Assembly (NCBI GenBank): GCA_014529385.2
Contig: CM043963.1
Span: 103,462,912 to 103,520,911 of the forward strand
Direction of reading: 5' to 3'
DNA length: 58,000 nt
DNA from: Adiantum capillus-veneris
Taxonomy: Eukaryota; Streptophyta; Polypodiopsida; Polypodiales; Pteridaceae
This document shows positions 22,893 through 34,174 of the stretch, piece after piece (within the stretch, counting starts at the first letter, position 1; each line of letters begins with the position of its first letter). Made by a program: the position numbers and the translations under genes. The notes beneath the pieces were generated by a model. That model ran no database searches, was not told where the DNA came from, and was given only the letters and a program-made list of their open reading frames with translations.

Positions 22893-23508
22893 TACGCGTG
22901 CACCGGTGTGGTCAAAATCGAGTGCGGAGATGTGCAGCGTGTTGCCCCCGAAGAGAGCTACGTGCCAACACCTACATTGCAGGTGTACGACCTGGCTTTG
23001 GGAGCTCGACCCACGAGCTATATCTGGTGATTTGATGAGCATACATTATCCATTTTTGCATTGCAGCATATCCACGCGTTCGCATTGAGTAGAGCTACAC
23101 ATTAGACACTTAAGTTTTTGGAAACAATGACCTGTAAATTTCAACCAGACATCCTACGTGATTTTGCGCCTAGTGTTTAGGGTTGGAGTTTTGGTTCATG
23201 GACCTTAGGGAGAGCGACCTATTGGTGTTAATAGGATTTCCCTCAAGTTCCGTAGCGTTTCCAGAACGTTTGATGGGTATTTGGCTCCTGAAAGCGTTGT
23301 AGGAAATCTCCTCTTGTATACTCTTGAAGGCTGTAGCTTAGGCATTGGGTAGAGACCTTTGTACGAAGTAGTCAATAGTCGGTCGAGTGTAGGTTGACAC
23401 CCTATGCTTGCTTCCACGCGCCTGCGGGTTGAGCTTCGTCCTTAGCTGACAAATCTTGGTGGGTGAGTTCTCGCTATGCTGACGTCGGTCGCGGCGAATC
23501 CGCGAACA
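22893..23508 (+). repeat. 5' LTR of element A, lacking U3
   Basis: It matches 37005-37617 of the right LTR and ends GCGAACA. Homology stops abruptly at about 22893, so roughly the first 320 bp of the LTR, including the TATA region, are absent. It contains GACATCCTACGTG (23148-23160), a motif repeated elsewhere in the element. Confidence 0.9.
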
Positions 23509-23509
23509 T

Positions 23510-23527
23510 TGGCGCCGTTGTCGGGGA
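23510..23527 (+). promoter_or_regulatory. Primer binding site, tRNA-Asp type
   Basis: TGGCGCCGTTGTCGGGGA starts one base after the LTR. It is the usual Athila/Tat primer site, complementary to the 3' end of tRNA-Asp. Confidence 0.92.
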
Positions 23528-24041
23528 CGAAAACCCTAGGTAGGTGATCGAGACTAGTCCTTGAGGATAGGGATTCTCTGGCTTGCCAGAGTCTTGTTTT
23601 ATATTTAGATAGGATCAGAGGGTGGGAACTCTCTAGGTCTTAGGAGGAGTCTAGGGAGCAAGTGTCTGGCCTAGATCCTTCGACTTAGGTAGACTTAGGT
23701 AGTTTTAGATATTAGTTAAGTTGTGGTGTAGAGAGTAGGAGTTGGAGTGGTAGAGGCGATGAAAGGATAGCTTGAGAGTCCGCAGAGGCCAGGAAGCAAC
23801 CGAGACACCAAAATCACCATCTTACTTGATGAGTAGGAGTAGGGTAAGTAGTACATCATGATTTATGATCTGTAGAACTTCATGCATGTTATATTTGCTG
23901 TTAGGCTCATCAAAGAGCTGTAAAAGACGGAAAAGAGTGTTTAGAAGCTGAATTGAAGTTCAAAAGTTTCTGTGAGTATTTCTGAGAGAGCTGTAGAGCA
24001 TAGGGAGTACTTCTGTCAGAAAAAAGTTAAATTTAAATCCA

Positions 24042-24069
24042 GTAGACATGCTACGCGTAGGATGTCTAC
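24042..24069. repeat. 28-bp near-palindrome in the element A leader
   Basis: GTAGACAT...ATGTCTAC around a GCTACGCGTAGG core has one mismatched pair. Its reverse complement recurs at 25319-25346 with one base different. Confidence 0.85.
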
Positions 24070-25318
24070 AGGGTGTTCTGGTGATAATTTTGAAAATCTG
24101 AGTTGACCAGTGTGTTTAGAAGGTAGGTTTTACCCTATTTTCACCTAGAAAGTGAAAGTTTGACCATATCTTGACAGGATAAGGCCAAAAGAAAGGAAAT
24201 TGCCAGACATCCTACCCAAATTGTGCCAAGGTATTATTTTAAGACCAAAACCATAGGATGGCTTCATGAGCATGATCTACATGATTTATTGAGTACATGA
24301 GAAAGGTTTCATCTCAATTGGGAGAGAAAATTGGGTTTTAAGAAGACTTTAGCATTTTTGACTGAAAAAAGGCTAGGATAGCTAAAATTGGGGTCTTTTG
24401 AAATCCATGGCTCTTGAGCCTCTAAGACCATTTTTCCTTTTGCCACATTATCTCCATATCTGTTGTAATCCTCAGGGTTACTAACTATTAGATAGTGGTT
24501 CCCCTTTTCGTCTCGGAATCTATCTCCATCATCATAGACTCGAATTATCTCCAGTCTCTAAGAAGGTATTTCTTCTATACAAATACACTTGCGTCCCCGA
24601 TAGTCAAAATAAACTAGGGCTCCCCTAGAGTTTGTTCCTTCTAAGAAGATTATAGTGAACTTGGCATCGTTCAAAGGGTTTTGGGAGGTACTTCATCCTG
24701 GCATTGGTCCTTCACCAGAGAAACCTCCTGGCTGTTGACAATCCATCATGAAGAAGGACTTATCTGATGAAGTGTCAGTATCACTACCCTCCTCAATGAT
24801 TAGTGCTAATGGATCTAGCCTTGCCTGAGTTACACTCTCCTCAGTGGACACTAAGCTACCCTGATCAGCTGCCACTTTTTGGTCTCTAGGAATGTGTCTT
24901 CCTGATCTTAAATTCATCAAACTTAGCAATGCAATTTATCACAAATTCAACCACTCACCTGGCAAAGTATCAGTTTCCGCACAACTTCTTGTCTTGACGC
25001 TGAATATTGATTTTGGCAATTGAATCAAAGCATTTAACCGCTAGAGGTGGTCTTAGTAATGATTAGTATAGCTGGAGGGTTAACCTCAATCACTAGTGTA
25101 CTTTATACACTTCGGATGTTCTTGATTAGGTATGCTAATATGGAACTGTACTTCACTCAAATGTTTGTCAATTTAGAGGGAAAGTCTTAATTCCATTTTT
25201 GCTCCGTCAAAAGGTCAAACAAGATCCAATTTCAATTTTGAAAGAAGTTATGGAACTCTTAAGTCAATTGGAACATCACTCTATGTCCACAGTCAGATTT
25301 TGGCTTCAATAAGCCCCT

Positions 25319-25346
25319 GTAGACATCCTACACGTAGCATGTCTAC
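25319..25346. repeat. Second 28-bp near-palindrome in the element A leader
   Basis: GTAGACATCCTACACGTAGC continues to ATGTCTAC. It is 27 of 28 identical to the reverse complement of 24042-24069. Confidence 0.85.
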
Positions 25347-25639
25347 CTGCTCTATTTTGGCTGAATTTTTCATTATAGATTCCCCTTGATGTGATAAGTC
25401 CACAGCTATTCTCACTTTTTGATTTGGACCCCTATAAGCTGGTCAACTGATCAGAAATCTGTTCCAGCAGCCTGATGCTGGTCTGACCAGTCAAATCAAC
25501 TCCAATTTGGACCAAAATTGACTAGGAGGATTGCCTAAGGCTATACAACACCTTGATATGCCTATAGTCAAATTCTTTTAGAGCTTTCCCTTGATGTCAG
25601 CAACCCAATCCAAAAATTGATCGACTTGGAGCTCTTTTT

Positions 25640-27040
25640 ATGTATGATAAAAAAACAACCAAGGTCTCTACCTATAATGAGAATGTGGGAATTTACAAGC
25701 ATGAGAGCGAGGGAGTAGTCTCTTATTTTCGATGCAAAGAACCCTACCCAAATGAATTAAGTAAAGACAAGGGTATTTACTTATTCTCTTATGAAATTGC
25801 TATCGGGCAGGATATCATTTTTTTTGACAGGTACAGGCGAGAATACAAACGAATTCTCCCAGAGGAGGTAGAAAAGGCAACAGTTCCAGAAACATCAACA
25901 AATGCCCCTGAAGAAGTACCAAGGTCCACCTATACCCCTAGCAAGTCGACAAATCCATTTTCAGAAGAGTACGATGCAACATCACATTCTAACCGACAAC
26001 AGATATTCAACTACCAAAGCCAACAAGCAACCCAACCATCATTGCAGGCATGGCTTCGACAAAGTGTGACATTAGAACAACACCGAAACAAAGATGATTA
26101 TCCAGCCGCACGAGGTCTAAGATATTTACAAGAACCACCACTCTATTCACAGTATCAAGGCAAGAGTAAACCAAAAACTCAAGAGTCGGCACAGCCTGGA
26201 AGACAACCCATAGAACAAGTTCCAAGAGATGAACCACCTCTTGCAAGAACCATCAGAAATTATGGCTTAGGGGCACCTCTGGGAGAGGAACCCTCCCACT
26301 ACCAAAGGCCAAAGGAGGCATATCGAGTAGGACGAGGAGAACCAATGATGAGATTTGTAGACCATCGTAGAATTAGACCTTCTCAGGTGCAAAAATGGGT
26401 AAACAAGAAATACACGGGAAGCAGAGATCCTAGGGATCATGTAGCAGCCTTTGTGCGTGTAATTAGAGCCGAAGAAGTGTTAGACTTCCCTACTCAATTT
26501 GCAGGGTTTGGATTTACCCTAGAAGAGGATGCCGCTACTTGGTTTGACTCTATGGAGCGTAGAGACTTTGAGTCTATGGAGGAGGTGTTTGACGAGTTTA
26601 TTGAGGAATTCTCACAAAGAGGGATAGCTCATAATATAGTCTCACAAATCCATAAACTCAAACAGAAATCTGTGCGAAAGGTAGCCCTACGACTAAAAAG
26701 ATATGTGAAGTTCTGTCCTGTGGAAGAACTGTCAACTCAGTCCAGACTTATGCTTATATTTATTCAAGGACTAAGGAACGTAGATCTCCAGAAGGACTTA
26801 CATATGAAGAGGAGCACAACGTTAAATGAGTTAACTAAGGAGACTCTTTACCTTGTAGACAATTGTGCGGTCTACAAGGAGGGTGAATTCAAGGATCTTG
26901 ATGACGATTCATCCTCACAACAAAGTGGAAGCAAGTCCGCTAAGACAACACCGAAAGGAGAAGTAGCTGTAAGCCAGGAGCAGATTGTGGAGAAAGTGCT
27001 ACAAAAAATTAATATGTATGCAGGGCCTCAGACTAAATAG
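25640..27040 (+). CDS. Element A gag (capsid)
   Basis: The 466-codon ORF starts at ATG 25640 (MYDKKTTKVS). The first 240 residues are polar and Gln/Pro-rich. The retrotransposon gag fold follows from about residue 245 with WVNKKYTGSRDPRDHVAAF, then FTLEEDAATWFDSME and VALRLKRYVKFCPVEEL near residue 350. This is the capsid protein that packages element RNA. The TAG at 27038 probably replaced a sense codon, because gag-like sequence (WCAIDKNGQ) continues after it. It is the longest uninterrupted frame in element A. Confidence 0.85.
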   Translation: MYDKKTTKVSTYNENVGIYKHESEGVVSYFRCKEPYPNELSKDKGIYLFSYEIAIGQDIIFFDRYRREYKRILPEEVEKATVPETSTNAPEEVPRSTYTPSKSTNPFSEEYDATSHSNRQQIFNYQSQQATQPSLQAWLRQSVTLEQHRNKDDYPAARGLRYLQEPPLYSQYQGKSKPKTQESAQPGRQPIEQVPRDEPPLARTIRNYGLGAPLGEEPSHYQRPKEAYRVGRGEPMMRFVDHRRIRPSQVQKWVNKKYTGSRDPRDHVAAFVRVIRAEEVLDFPTQFAGFGFTLEEDAATWFDSMERRDFESMEEVFDEFIEEFSQRGIAHNIVSQIHKLKQKSVRKVALRLKRYVKFCPVEELSTQSRLMLIFIQGLRNVDLQKDLHMKRSTTLNELTKETLYLVDNCAVYKEGEFKDLDDDSSSQQSGSKSAKTTPKGEVAVSQEQIVEKVLQKINMYAGPQTK

Positions 27041-27078
27041 CCAAAGTGGTGTGCTATTGATAAAAATGGACAAACCAT

Positions 27079-27885
27079 GTGACGGAGGAATTTTATTATA
27101 ACAAGGGATATGTGAGAGAGCGACCATATGCTCCCCAAGTTCAGGTAGCATCTCCTCAACTTCCACTGATGTCTAGGTATCAAGTAGGCAACCTACCAGG
27201 ACATGTAGGTGTAGAAAGACCACAACCAGTATTGGGGCAACAACCACCCCTACCAGCATTCAGACCAGTTGGCATAAGATACACACCAATGGTAAACAAA
27301 CCAGAAGAGAAGGCTTTGGTACCTATGCATGCATATTACGAAGATTCCAATGGATATGCAGCAAATCTTGTCTATTATCCACCGGAAGAACCCCCAACGC
27401 CAGAACCTTGGAGCATGATTGGAAGTAGAGGACCACCAACAACTGCACAGGCAGTAGGAGAGGGAAGATACAGCTTGGATGAACGAACATTGTTGTTCAT
27501 AGCCAACGGAGGCATGGGTGGATAGAGACATGCATACCAATAAAGAGGAGCTCAAGGAGCACCTCAACAACCTAAGGGACCCTGCTACAAGTGTGGTGGA
27601 GACCATTGGCTAAGAGACTGTCCTCAGGATGAAATCATTAGAGTCAACGCGTATTGCACCGAGTGTGGAATTACTCAGTTGATTCTTGATTGCCCTAAGA
27701 ACCCGAGCAAAGGAGCAAAAACTACTTTGAACATGCTGGAAGCAGTGTCTTCCAGTGGAGGGTCAGAAAATGAGACAGTAATACCTATTCAGGCAGTGAC
27801 ACGAGCACAAGCTCAACGAATGACAAACAAACCCATAATTGAAGAGCCAAAGACCGATACCCCAAGTGCAGAAATGAAAAATTAG
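27079..27885 (+). pseudogene. Element A gag C-terminus with zinc knuckles
   Basis: Reading continues in a different frame after a shift near 27075. A Pro/Gln-rich stretch leads to stops at 27523 and 27541, then to a zinc knuckle, CYKCGGDHWLRDC (27583-27621; C-X2-C-X3-H-X4-C). A second, degenerate knuckle, CTECGITQLILDC, has Gln in place of His. The knuckles bind element RNA during packaging. Confidence 0.82.
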
Positions 27886-28167
27886 AGAAGCACTTGGAAA
27901 GCTAGAAAGGTGCGTATGAAAGCCAGGAGAGAATGAGAGCAAACGGCTCTATCCAAGGAGTTAAAACACACAAAGGATAGATTAGAGCGGTTAGAGGATC
28001 TAACTAGTTTAAGCTCACACACTGCGGCAACAATAGGGCCCAAGGAAATAGTAGAACCCAAAAGTGCAGGATCAGTGCTGGTAGAAAAAGTAAATGAGCA
28101 GTCAAACGTACTTTTAAAAGCATACGAAGCCAGACTCAAAAACAACCAAACCTAAGAGCAAAGATGG

Positions 28168-29544
28168 ATGACTTATCCATATGCAGAAATAGAAAAAGAG
28201 AGGTTGGAAATGTGTCGAAAGATGATTGAAACAGCCCAATCATTGATAGAAAATCCGATTGGCAAACCTACAAGTTGGCACGAGGTACCAGCTCCAACCC
28301 CTATCAAACCAACTCTAGAGAAACAAGTAGACACGAAGGAGAGACTCACAACTGCCTCTGAGTCTAGGAGGGAACCTATCATAGTGCCAAATATGATAGA
28401 TGAGACAATTGATGGTTTCCAACCTAAAACATTGGTAGAAATGGGTAAAGATTGTAACAGTCTAGATGACCTGTGGAAGCAAATCCGGGAAGCAAATGAA
28501 GCTAACAGGGTGAGCCACCAAATAAATAGCATGAGAAAGGAGGAAAATGAGATCTTACCTCCCATTGAATAATTTGAGGCAAGACCATAAATGAACTTTG
28601 ATATGCATTCACAAGGGGGAGACCAGGGTTCAATTAGTTTGGGGCACAGCCACCCAGACTCGCTAAAAACTCTACCCTCTTACCTAGGGGAGTATGAAGC
28701 TAAGTGTGAGGTGAGAGCAATCCCATCTCAAAGACTTTCTTCCAACAGAGTGACGGATTCACAAGGTTTGATTGAGTTATTGTCCACCCCTATGGCATGC
28801 ACAATCACGTTAGCCGAACTCCTGAGGTTACGACCAAACATGTGGACCACCGTAGGCAAATTCTTAGAAAAATTTAGAGTAAAAGACCCTACCTCTAAAA
28901 TTCAAGAAGGGATCAGAGAATTGGACAAGCCTCAACTAAACACTAGGCGAGTACCTTTAAAAAAGGTTGGAGAATATTGCGAGGGAGAAGATGGAAATAC
29001 CACAGTACCAGTAGAGTTTTGAGGAGTAGTTTCCAAAGCTATTCTTGACAGTGGAGTGGGAGTCGCTATCGCCACCAAGGAAATCTGGAAAAAATGGGGA
29101 AAACCGGCTTTGAGAGCTACCAGAATGAAATTGCAAACAATTGCAGATGGATTCATGGAAAATCCACTAGGACTTTTAGAAAAAGTAATTGTCACCTCTT
29201 GCGGAATCGAGTATAAGCATACATTTGCAATAGTTGATTTCGACAAAAAGAACAATTACGAGATCATCTTGGGAAGACCATTCATGAGACAATTAAAGAT
29301 GGTCCATGATTGGGGTTACGACCACACATACCTCAGAGATGGGGAGACTACAACCAAAATATACCTAAAAGACCATAGTTACAAGGATGTGAACCAGACA
29401 CCAGTGGAAGAGTTTGATTCAGCTTCATTGGCAGGGTCTGAACTCCCAGCATGGTTAGGGAAAAAAAAAAGAGCTATGGATGTGCGGAGCTTCACATTGT
29501 GGGAGCTTAAAAAGAGAGGAATGCGTCTTAGAAAGAGCTATTGA
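28168..29544 (+). pseudogene. Element A linker and aspartic protease
   Basis: One frame (with a stop at 28570 and TGA 29020) runs from a charged linker into the protease. AILDSGVG with the catalytic DSG lies at 29047-29055, and the flap and C-terminal part IILGRPFMRQLKMVHDW near 29265-29310. The protease would cleave gag-pol. The frame is lost near the A-run at 29461-29470. Confidence 0.85.
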
Positions 29545-30237
29545 GGACAAGGATTACATTCCGGAACCTTTTCCTGAAGATGCCTTAGAACCTCTGGAAT
29601 GGGAACACATACTAGCAACATTGGATATCTGTACCAATACAGATAGCCCAACGATAAAATTTTGCGATAAGGATGGCTATGATGTACTACCCTATTTTAT
29701 GGTAAGCCTTATACCAGCAGGAGATGAGAATGTAGACTCACCAGAACAAGAAGAGTTTTATGACTCCTCTGAGCACCTGGAATTAAGTAACGATGCAGAT
29801 AACGAGTGTTCAGATAGCTCAAGCGAGCGTGGGGAAACAACCGCGAATATCAAGTTTATGATTTTGCAAATCAACACCCTAGACGCTAGGAACACTATAG
29901 AAAAAAAAGAGCAGAAAACAAAATTAGAGAGAACCTAATGCCCATGATAAAAGATAAAACTCACTATCTAATGCTTTTCCAGACAGAGGATTGTGTAAAA
30001 GACCAAATATCAGGAAGATTTTCAAGAGTTCGAAAGGAAAGGATGCACGAGGAAATAAAACAAGCACAGAAGACTAAACCAGAAACAAAATCAAAAAAAT
30101 CTCAACAATCAAAACAAGAAAAGACAAAAGATCCAGAGTGGACCAAAATGGAGCGTAAAAAGAAATATCAAGAACTAAAATGGTCATTACGAGAGGTATG
30201 GACTACTGAGGGAGAAAGTGATGGTAAGGAGGATTGA
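29480..30237 (+). pseudogene. Element A protease-RT linker
   Basis: The acidic stretch DKDYIPEPFPEDALEPLEW continues the polyprotein in a new frame to 29938. A Lys/Gln-rich piece (KTKPETKSKKSQQSKQEK) follows in another frame. No enzyme motif is seen. It joins protease to RT. Confidence 0.6.
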
Positions 30238-30304
30238 GAAAAAAGAAACATGAATGTAATCATCCCACTATCAAAAATTCACCATCCAAGACAGAAAAAT
30301 CATA

Positions 30305-31213
30305 ATGACTCCCCCAATAAGGGAAAGAATAAACCAGGAATCTTACGATGGGCCGAAAAATGCAAAATGGATAGACCTCACTGCGCCAGTCGAAGAGCCT
30401 CAGCGTGTCTATATAGCAACTGATTTAGAGCCTGAAGAAGAAGAACTACTAACACAACTTCTCAAGAAGTATAAAGATGTGTTTGCATGGTCCTACAAAG
30501 ACCTCAAAGGAGTTGATCCATCGATATGCCAACATACAATTCCTTTGAAATCGGATGCCAAACCCAACAAACAGCGTCCTTACACATATAATGACACATT
30601 CGCTAAACGAATCAAAGAGGAGATTGACAAGCTGATGGATGTTGAATTCATCTATGAAATCGAGCATACAGATTGGGTGTCACCCATTGTGGTTGTCCCC
30701 AAAAAGAACAAAAAGCTGCCTCCGTGTGTGAACCTAAAAAAAGTGAACGCAACCACAATAAGGGATAATTATCCCTTACCGATCACAGAACATGTGCTTT
30801 AGAGGGTGGCTGGAAAATGGGCTTATTCTTTTTTAGATGGGTTTTCGGGGTATAACCAATTGGCAATTGCAATAGAGGATCAACACAAAACAACATTTGC
30901 CACAGACTGGGAAATATATGCGTATAGAGTTATGCCTTTTGGCCTAACCAATGCCCCAGCTACCTTCCAAAGGTTAATGACTCATGTGTTCAAAGAATAC
31001 CCGAGAATATTCTTAGAAATACATATGGATGATCTTTGTGTTCACTCTCTTCTCCGAGAAGAACATATTGACCATTTAAAAAAGGTATTTGAGAAGTACA
31101 GAACATATCGAATCTGTCTCAACCCGGAAAAGTGCATTTTTATGGTTAGGCAAGGCCGCATCTTAGGACATATTGTCTCAAGAAATGGCATAACCACTGA
31201 CCTAGACAAATAA
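30305..31213 (+). pseudogene. Element A reverse transcriptase
   Basis: The RT blocks are DWVSPIVVVPKKNKK, then NYPLPIT, FLDGFSGYNQLAI, YAYRVMPFGLTNAPATFQRL and the active site HMDDLCVHS (31022-31033), where His replaces the usual Tyr or Phe before MDD. One TAG at 30800 splits the frame and a TAA at 31211 ends it. The preceding region (LLTQLLKKYKDVFAWSYKDL) is the normal gypsy RT lead-in. Confidence 0.92.
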
Positions 31214-31227
31214 GAGTCATAGTAGAC

Positions 31228-33447
31228 TTGCCCATGTCTACTAATTCCAAACAAGTACAATCCTTCATGAGATACTGTGGATATTATCAAAGATTCATAT
31301 ATATGTATGCAATCATTGCACAACCTTTGTATCACTTATTAGTCAGTTTCGATTGCACTGATGAGTGTGAAACTTCATTCCAACACCTTAAGAAAAACCT
31401 AGTATCAACACCTGTACTTAAAGCACCAGATTGGAAAAAGATATTCCATGTTTACATTGATGCATTTGCATATGCAATTGGGAGTATTCTGGCTCAACCT
31501 GGAGACGGAACAATGGATTTCCTAGTTTGTTATGCGAGCCAACAGCTAAATAGTGCAGAAAAGAACTATACCACCACTCAAAGAGAGGGATTATGAATGA
31601 TTTATGCTGTAAAGAAATTTCAGCATTACTTGCTTGCAAACAAATTTGTGTTCTTCACAGATCATCAAGCTCTTTTATATCTAGTAAATAAACCATGCAA
31701 TACTGAAAGAATTGTACGCTGGTTTATTATATTGCTAGAGCTTGACTTCACAGTGGTAGTAAAAAAGGGTAAAACTCGTCTACGGGCGGATCATCTTTCA
31801 AGGCTACAAAACGGGGAAGCTCCTGAAGGAGTAGACGATGACATACCTGACGCTTATCTTTTCAATATTGAAATGATACCCAAATGGTCTCAGGAAATTG
31901 TTAGCATTCTTTCCTTTGGAGGTAGATTTGATAAAAGGAAGACACATCCAAACAACAAACATTTCGACAAAAAAAAACTTTCAGTTGATTGCAGGATGAC
32001 TGTACCATCTAGGCTTGGACCAAATTCTACGATTATGTATAAATCTAGAGGATTCGAGTGTTATCTTGAAGAAGCACACATCCAGGATTGTGCATTTCAT
32101 TGTTCAACAATGAAAACACACCAAAGATTGGAACACTTAGGAGTTTATTGGCCAACTATGTATGCTGACACACATGCTTATGTTAACAACTGTACTATAT
32201 GTAGTGCCAAACGACCGGTGGATCACGCGACATTGTTTCAGGTAAACATTGCACCTACATGGAGTCAATATATCATTGATTTCTTAACAACAATGACATT
32301 TCTTGAAAACATAACAAAAGCGCGGAAAAGGGCTATAGAGTTGGAGGCTTGAGACTTTAATTTAATCGGAAATCAACTCTACAAGAGAGGAAAGGATAAT
32401 CAACTTAGAATCTGTGCAAGTGAAAGTGAATACCTGCTGATTCTAGAACACGCGCATGGAGGAATAAGAGGAGGCCATTTTTCAGGCGATAAGACGACAA
32501 CAATTGTCTTAACCGTAGGAATATGGTGGTCTACATTGCACATGGATGCCGAGGAGTCTATAAAGCATTGTGACACATGTCAACGCACTAGGGTGCCGAT
32601 AAAGAGAGATGGGATGCCACTAAGGCCAACGATATGAGCACGGGCATTTGCAAAATGGGGCATTGATTTTGTGGGGCCTATTTCACCCCCTGCATATCGC
32701 ACCCATACCCAATATATCATTGTGGCTACGGTCTATCTCACAAAATGGGCGGAAGCCAAAGCAACACAAAAAGCAGACTCAAGAACCACTCCACAATTTT
32801 TCTACGAGAATGTCTTTGTACGATACGGATTACCAATAGAAATTGTCAGTGATCGAGGAACACATTTTCTTAATGAAGTCATTGAATATTTGCTAGAGGA
32901 ATTCATGGTCATACATAGAAAATCTGCTCCATATCATCCACATGCAAATGGACAAGCTGAGGCAACAAATAAAACACTATGCACTGTTTTGACTAAAATT
33001 GTATAAGATTCAAGGACAGACTGGGATCAACAATTACACTCAACACTATGGGCATACACGGTAGCTTACAAAACATCAATCAGAACAACACCGTACAACA
33101 TGGTGTTTGGTCTAAACGCTATATTACCCATAGAGTTTTTAGTTCCAACTCTAAGAGTAGCAAAATGCTTAGAATGGACAAGGCATGAGCTCTCTTCAAG
33201 AATAGATGATCTTCAAAAGCTAGATGAACTTCGACTGAGAGCTGTAGCTTTGATCTATGCTAAAAAGAGAAGACAAAAAGAGTTTTTTGACAAGCATGTG
33301 CATACGAAAGAGTTCAAAACAGGTGATTATGTACTTGTTTATACTTTGAAGCAACATGCCAAGAAACTTAAAAAGCGAGGGATGGGACCCTTTGTGATTA
33401 GTGACTTATCACAAAGTGGAGCTGTCAAACTTGCCATCAAGGATTGA
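31228..33447 (+). pseudogene. Element A RNase H and integrase, with two zinc modules
   Basis: RT thumb (KQVQSFMRYCGYYQRFI) leads to RNase H (YIDAFAYAIGSILAQ; FFTDHQALLYLVN). Two H2C2 units follow: 32091-32213 (H..H..CTIC in THQRLEHLGVYWPTMYADTH) and 32449-32580 (HAHGG...HF...CDTC). The integrase core has Asp 32665 (WGIDFVGP), Asp 32851 (SDRGTHF) and Glu 32959 (GQAEATNK). The C-terminal part ends in the GPF.I domain (KKRGMGPFVISDL). Stops at 31594, 32350, 32636 and 33004 are in frame. No chromodomain is seen. TGA 33445 is probably the natural end. Confidence 0.92.
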
Positions 33448-33448
33448 T

Positions 33449-34174
33449 GTTAAGAGAGTGTGGGAATTTGTCACCACAATCAAAGAGGACGGCATAGCCA
33501 GAGTTACAGATCTGCAAGGCAAGCCTAATACAATGATCTTCATCACAGAGAAGGTGGTGGCAGCAGCACTTAACCTCTCTAACAAAAGAGACGGTGTGAC
33601 TAAGAGGTGAGATGACATTAAGGTCTACTTGAAAAAGAAGAATAACTACACATTTGAAGATATTGCAAACCCGAAGGTGGCTATCATGAGCCAATTATAC
33701 AACCAGTACTTCCACATGTGTACCAAACAGCCACAAAAATACAGGATGCCATCCGGAGCTATTGCCAACACTTTCACCTGGGCGATGCAGAAGAGCAAAC
33801 GGAAGGAGATAAACTATGCCGCTTACATTCACGACAACCTTGTGAAGATGGGGACCCAAAATCCCACTTATATTGTGCCTGGTGAGTTAATAACCAAAGT
33901 CATCTATGGAGCATTGCATGCCAAGGGAAATTGGTCTCTACCTCCCTCCCAAAATGATTCGCTCAAGCTAAAGGAAGACAAAGAAGAAGAGCCTCCTAAG
34001 GCTCCAAGGGTAGCCACAAGGTTGAAGCGCCATTTAGAGACAGTGCTAGTAGAGCCGCCAGAGCCCAAGAAGAGAAAGAAAGAAACTCTACAAGTGCCAG
34101 TAAAGGAAACAAAGTCACAGAAAGCAGCAAGGCTAGAAAGACTAATGGAAAGTTTCAGAGCTAAGAGACGCTAA
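33449..34174 (+). pseudogene. Element A env-position ORF, N-terminal domain
   Basis: The frame (open from about 33401, overlapping the end of pol) carries RVWEFVTTIKEDGIARVTDL, then EKVVAAALNLSNK, a TGA at 33608 and SQLYNQYFHMCTKQPQKYR to a basic tail (LESFRAKRR-like end). The pattern of an N-terminal EF...I..GK......EK...ALNL block resembles the plant transposon-associated domain found in Athila-type third ORFs. I base this on pattern only. No signal peptide or membrane segment is seen, so a true envelope role is not supported. Confidence 0.65.

Larger units (their letters stand above)
23528..25639 (+). other. Long leader of element A
   Basis: The 2.1-kb leader has no sense ORF of note. It holds two 28-bp near-palindromes and several GACATCCTAC and TTGACCAG words. 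A 78-codon minus-strand ORF (24693-24929) contains MNLRSGRHIPRDQK and an acidic Ser-rich tail. It is antisense to the element and may be part of an older inserted fragment or chance. Confidence 0.6.
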
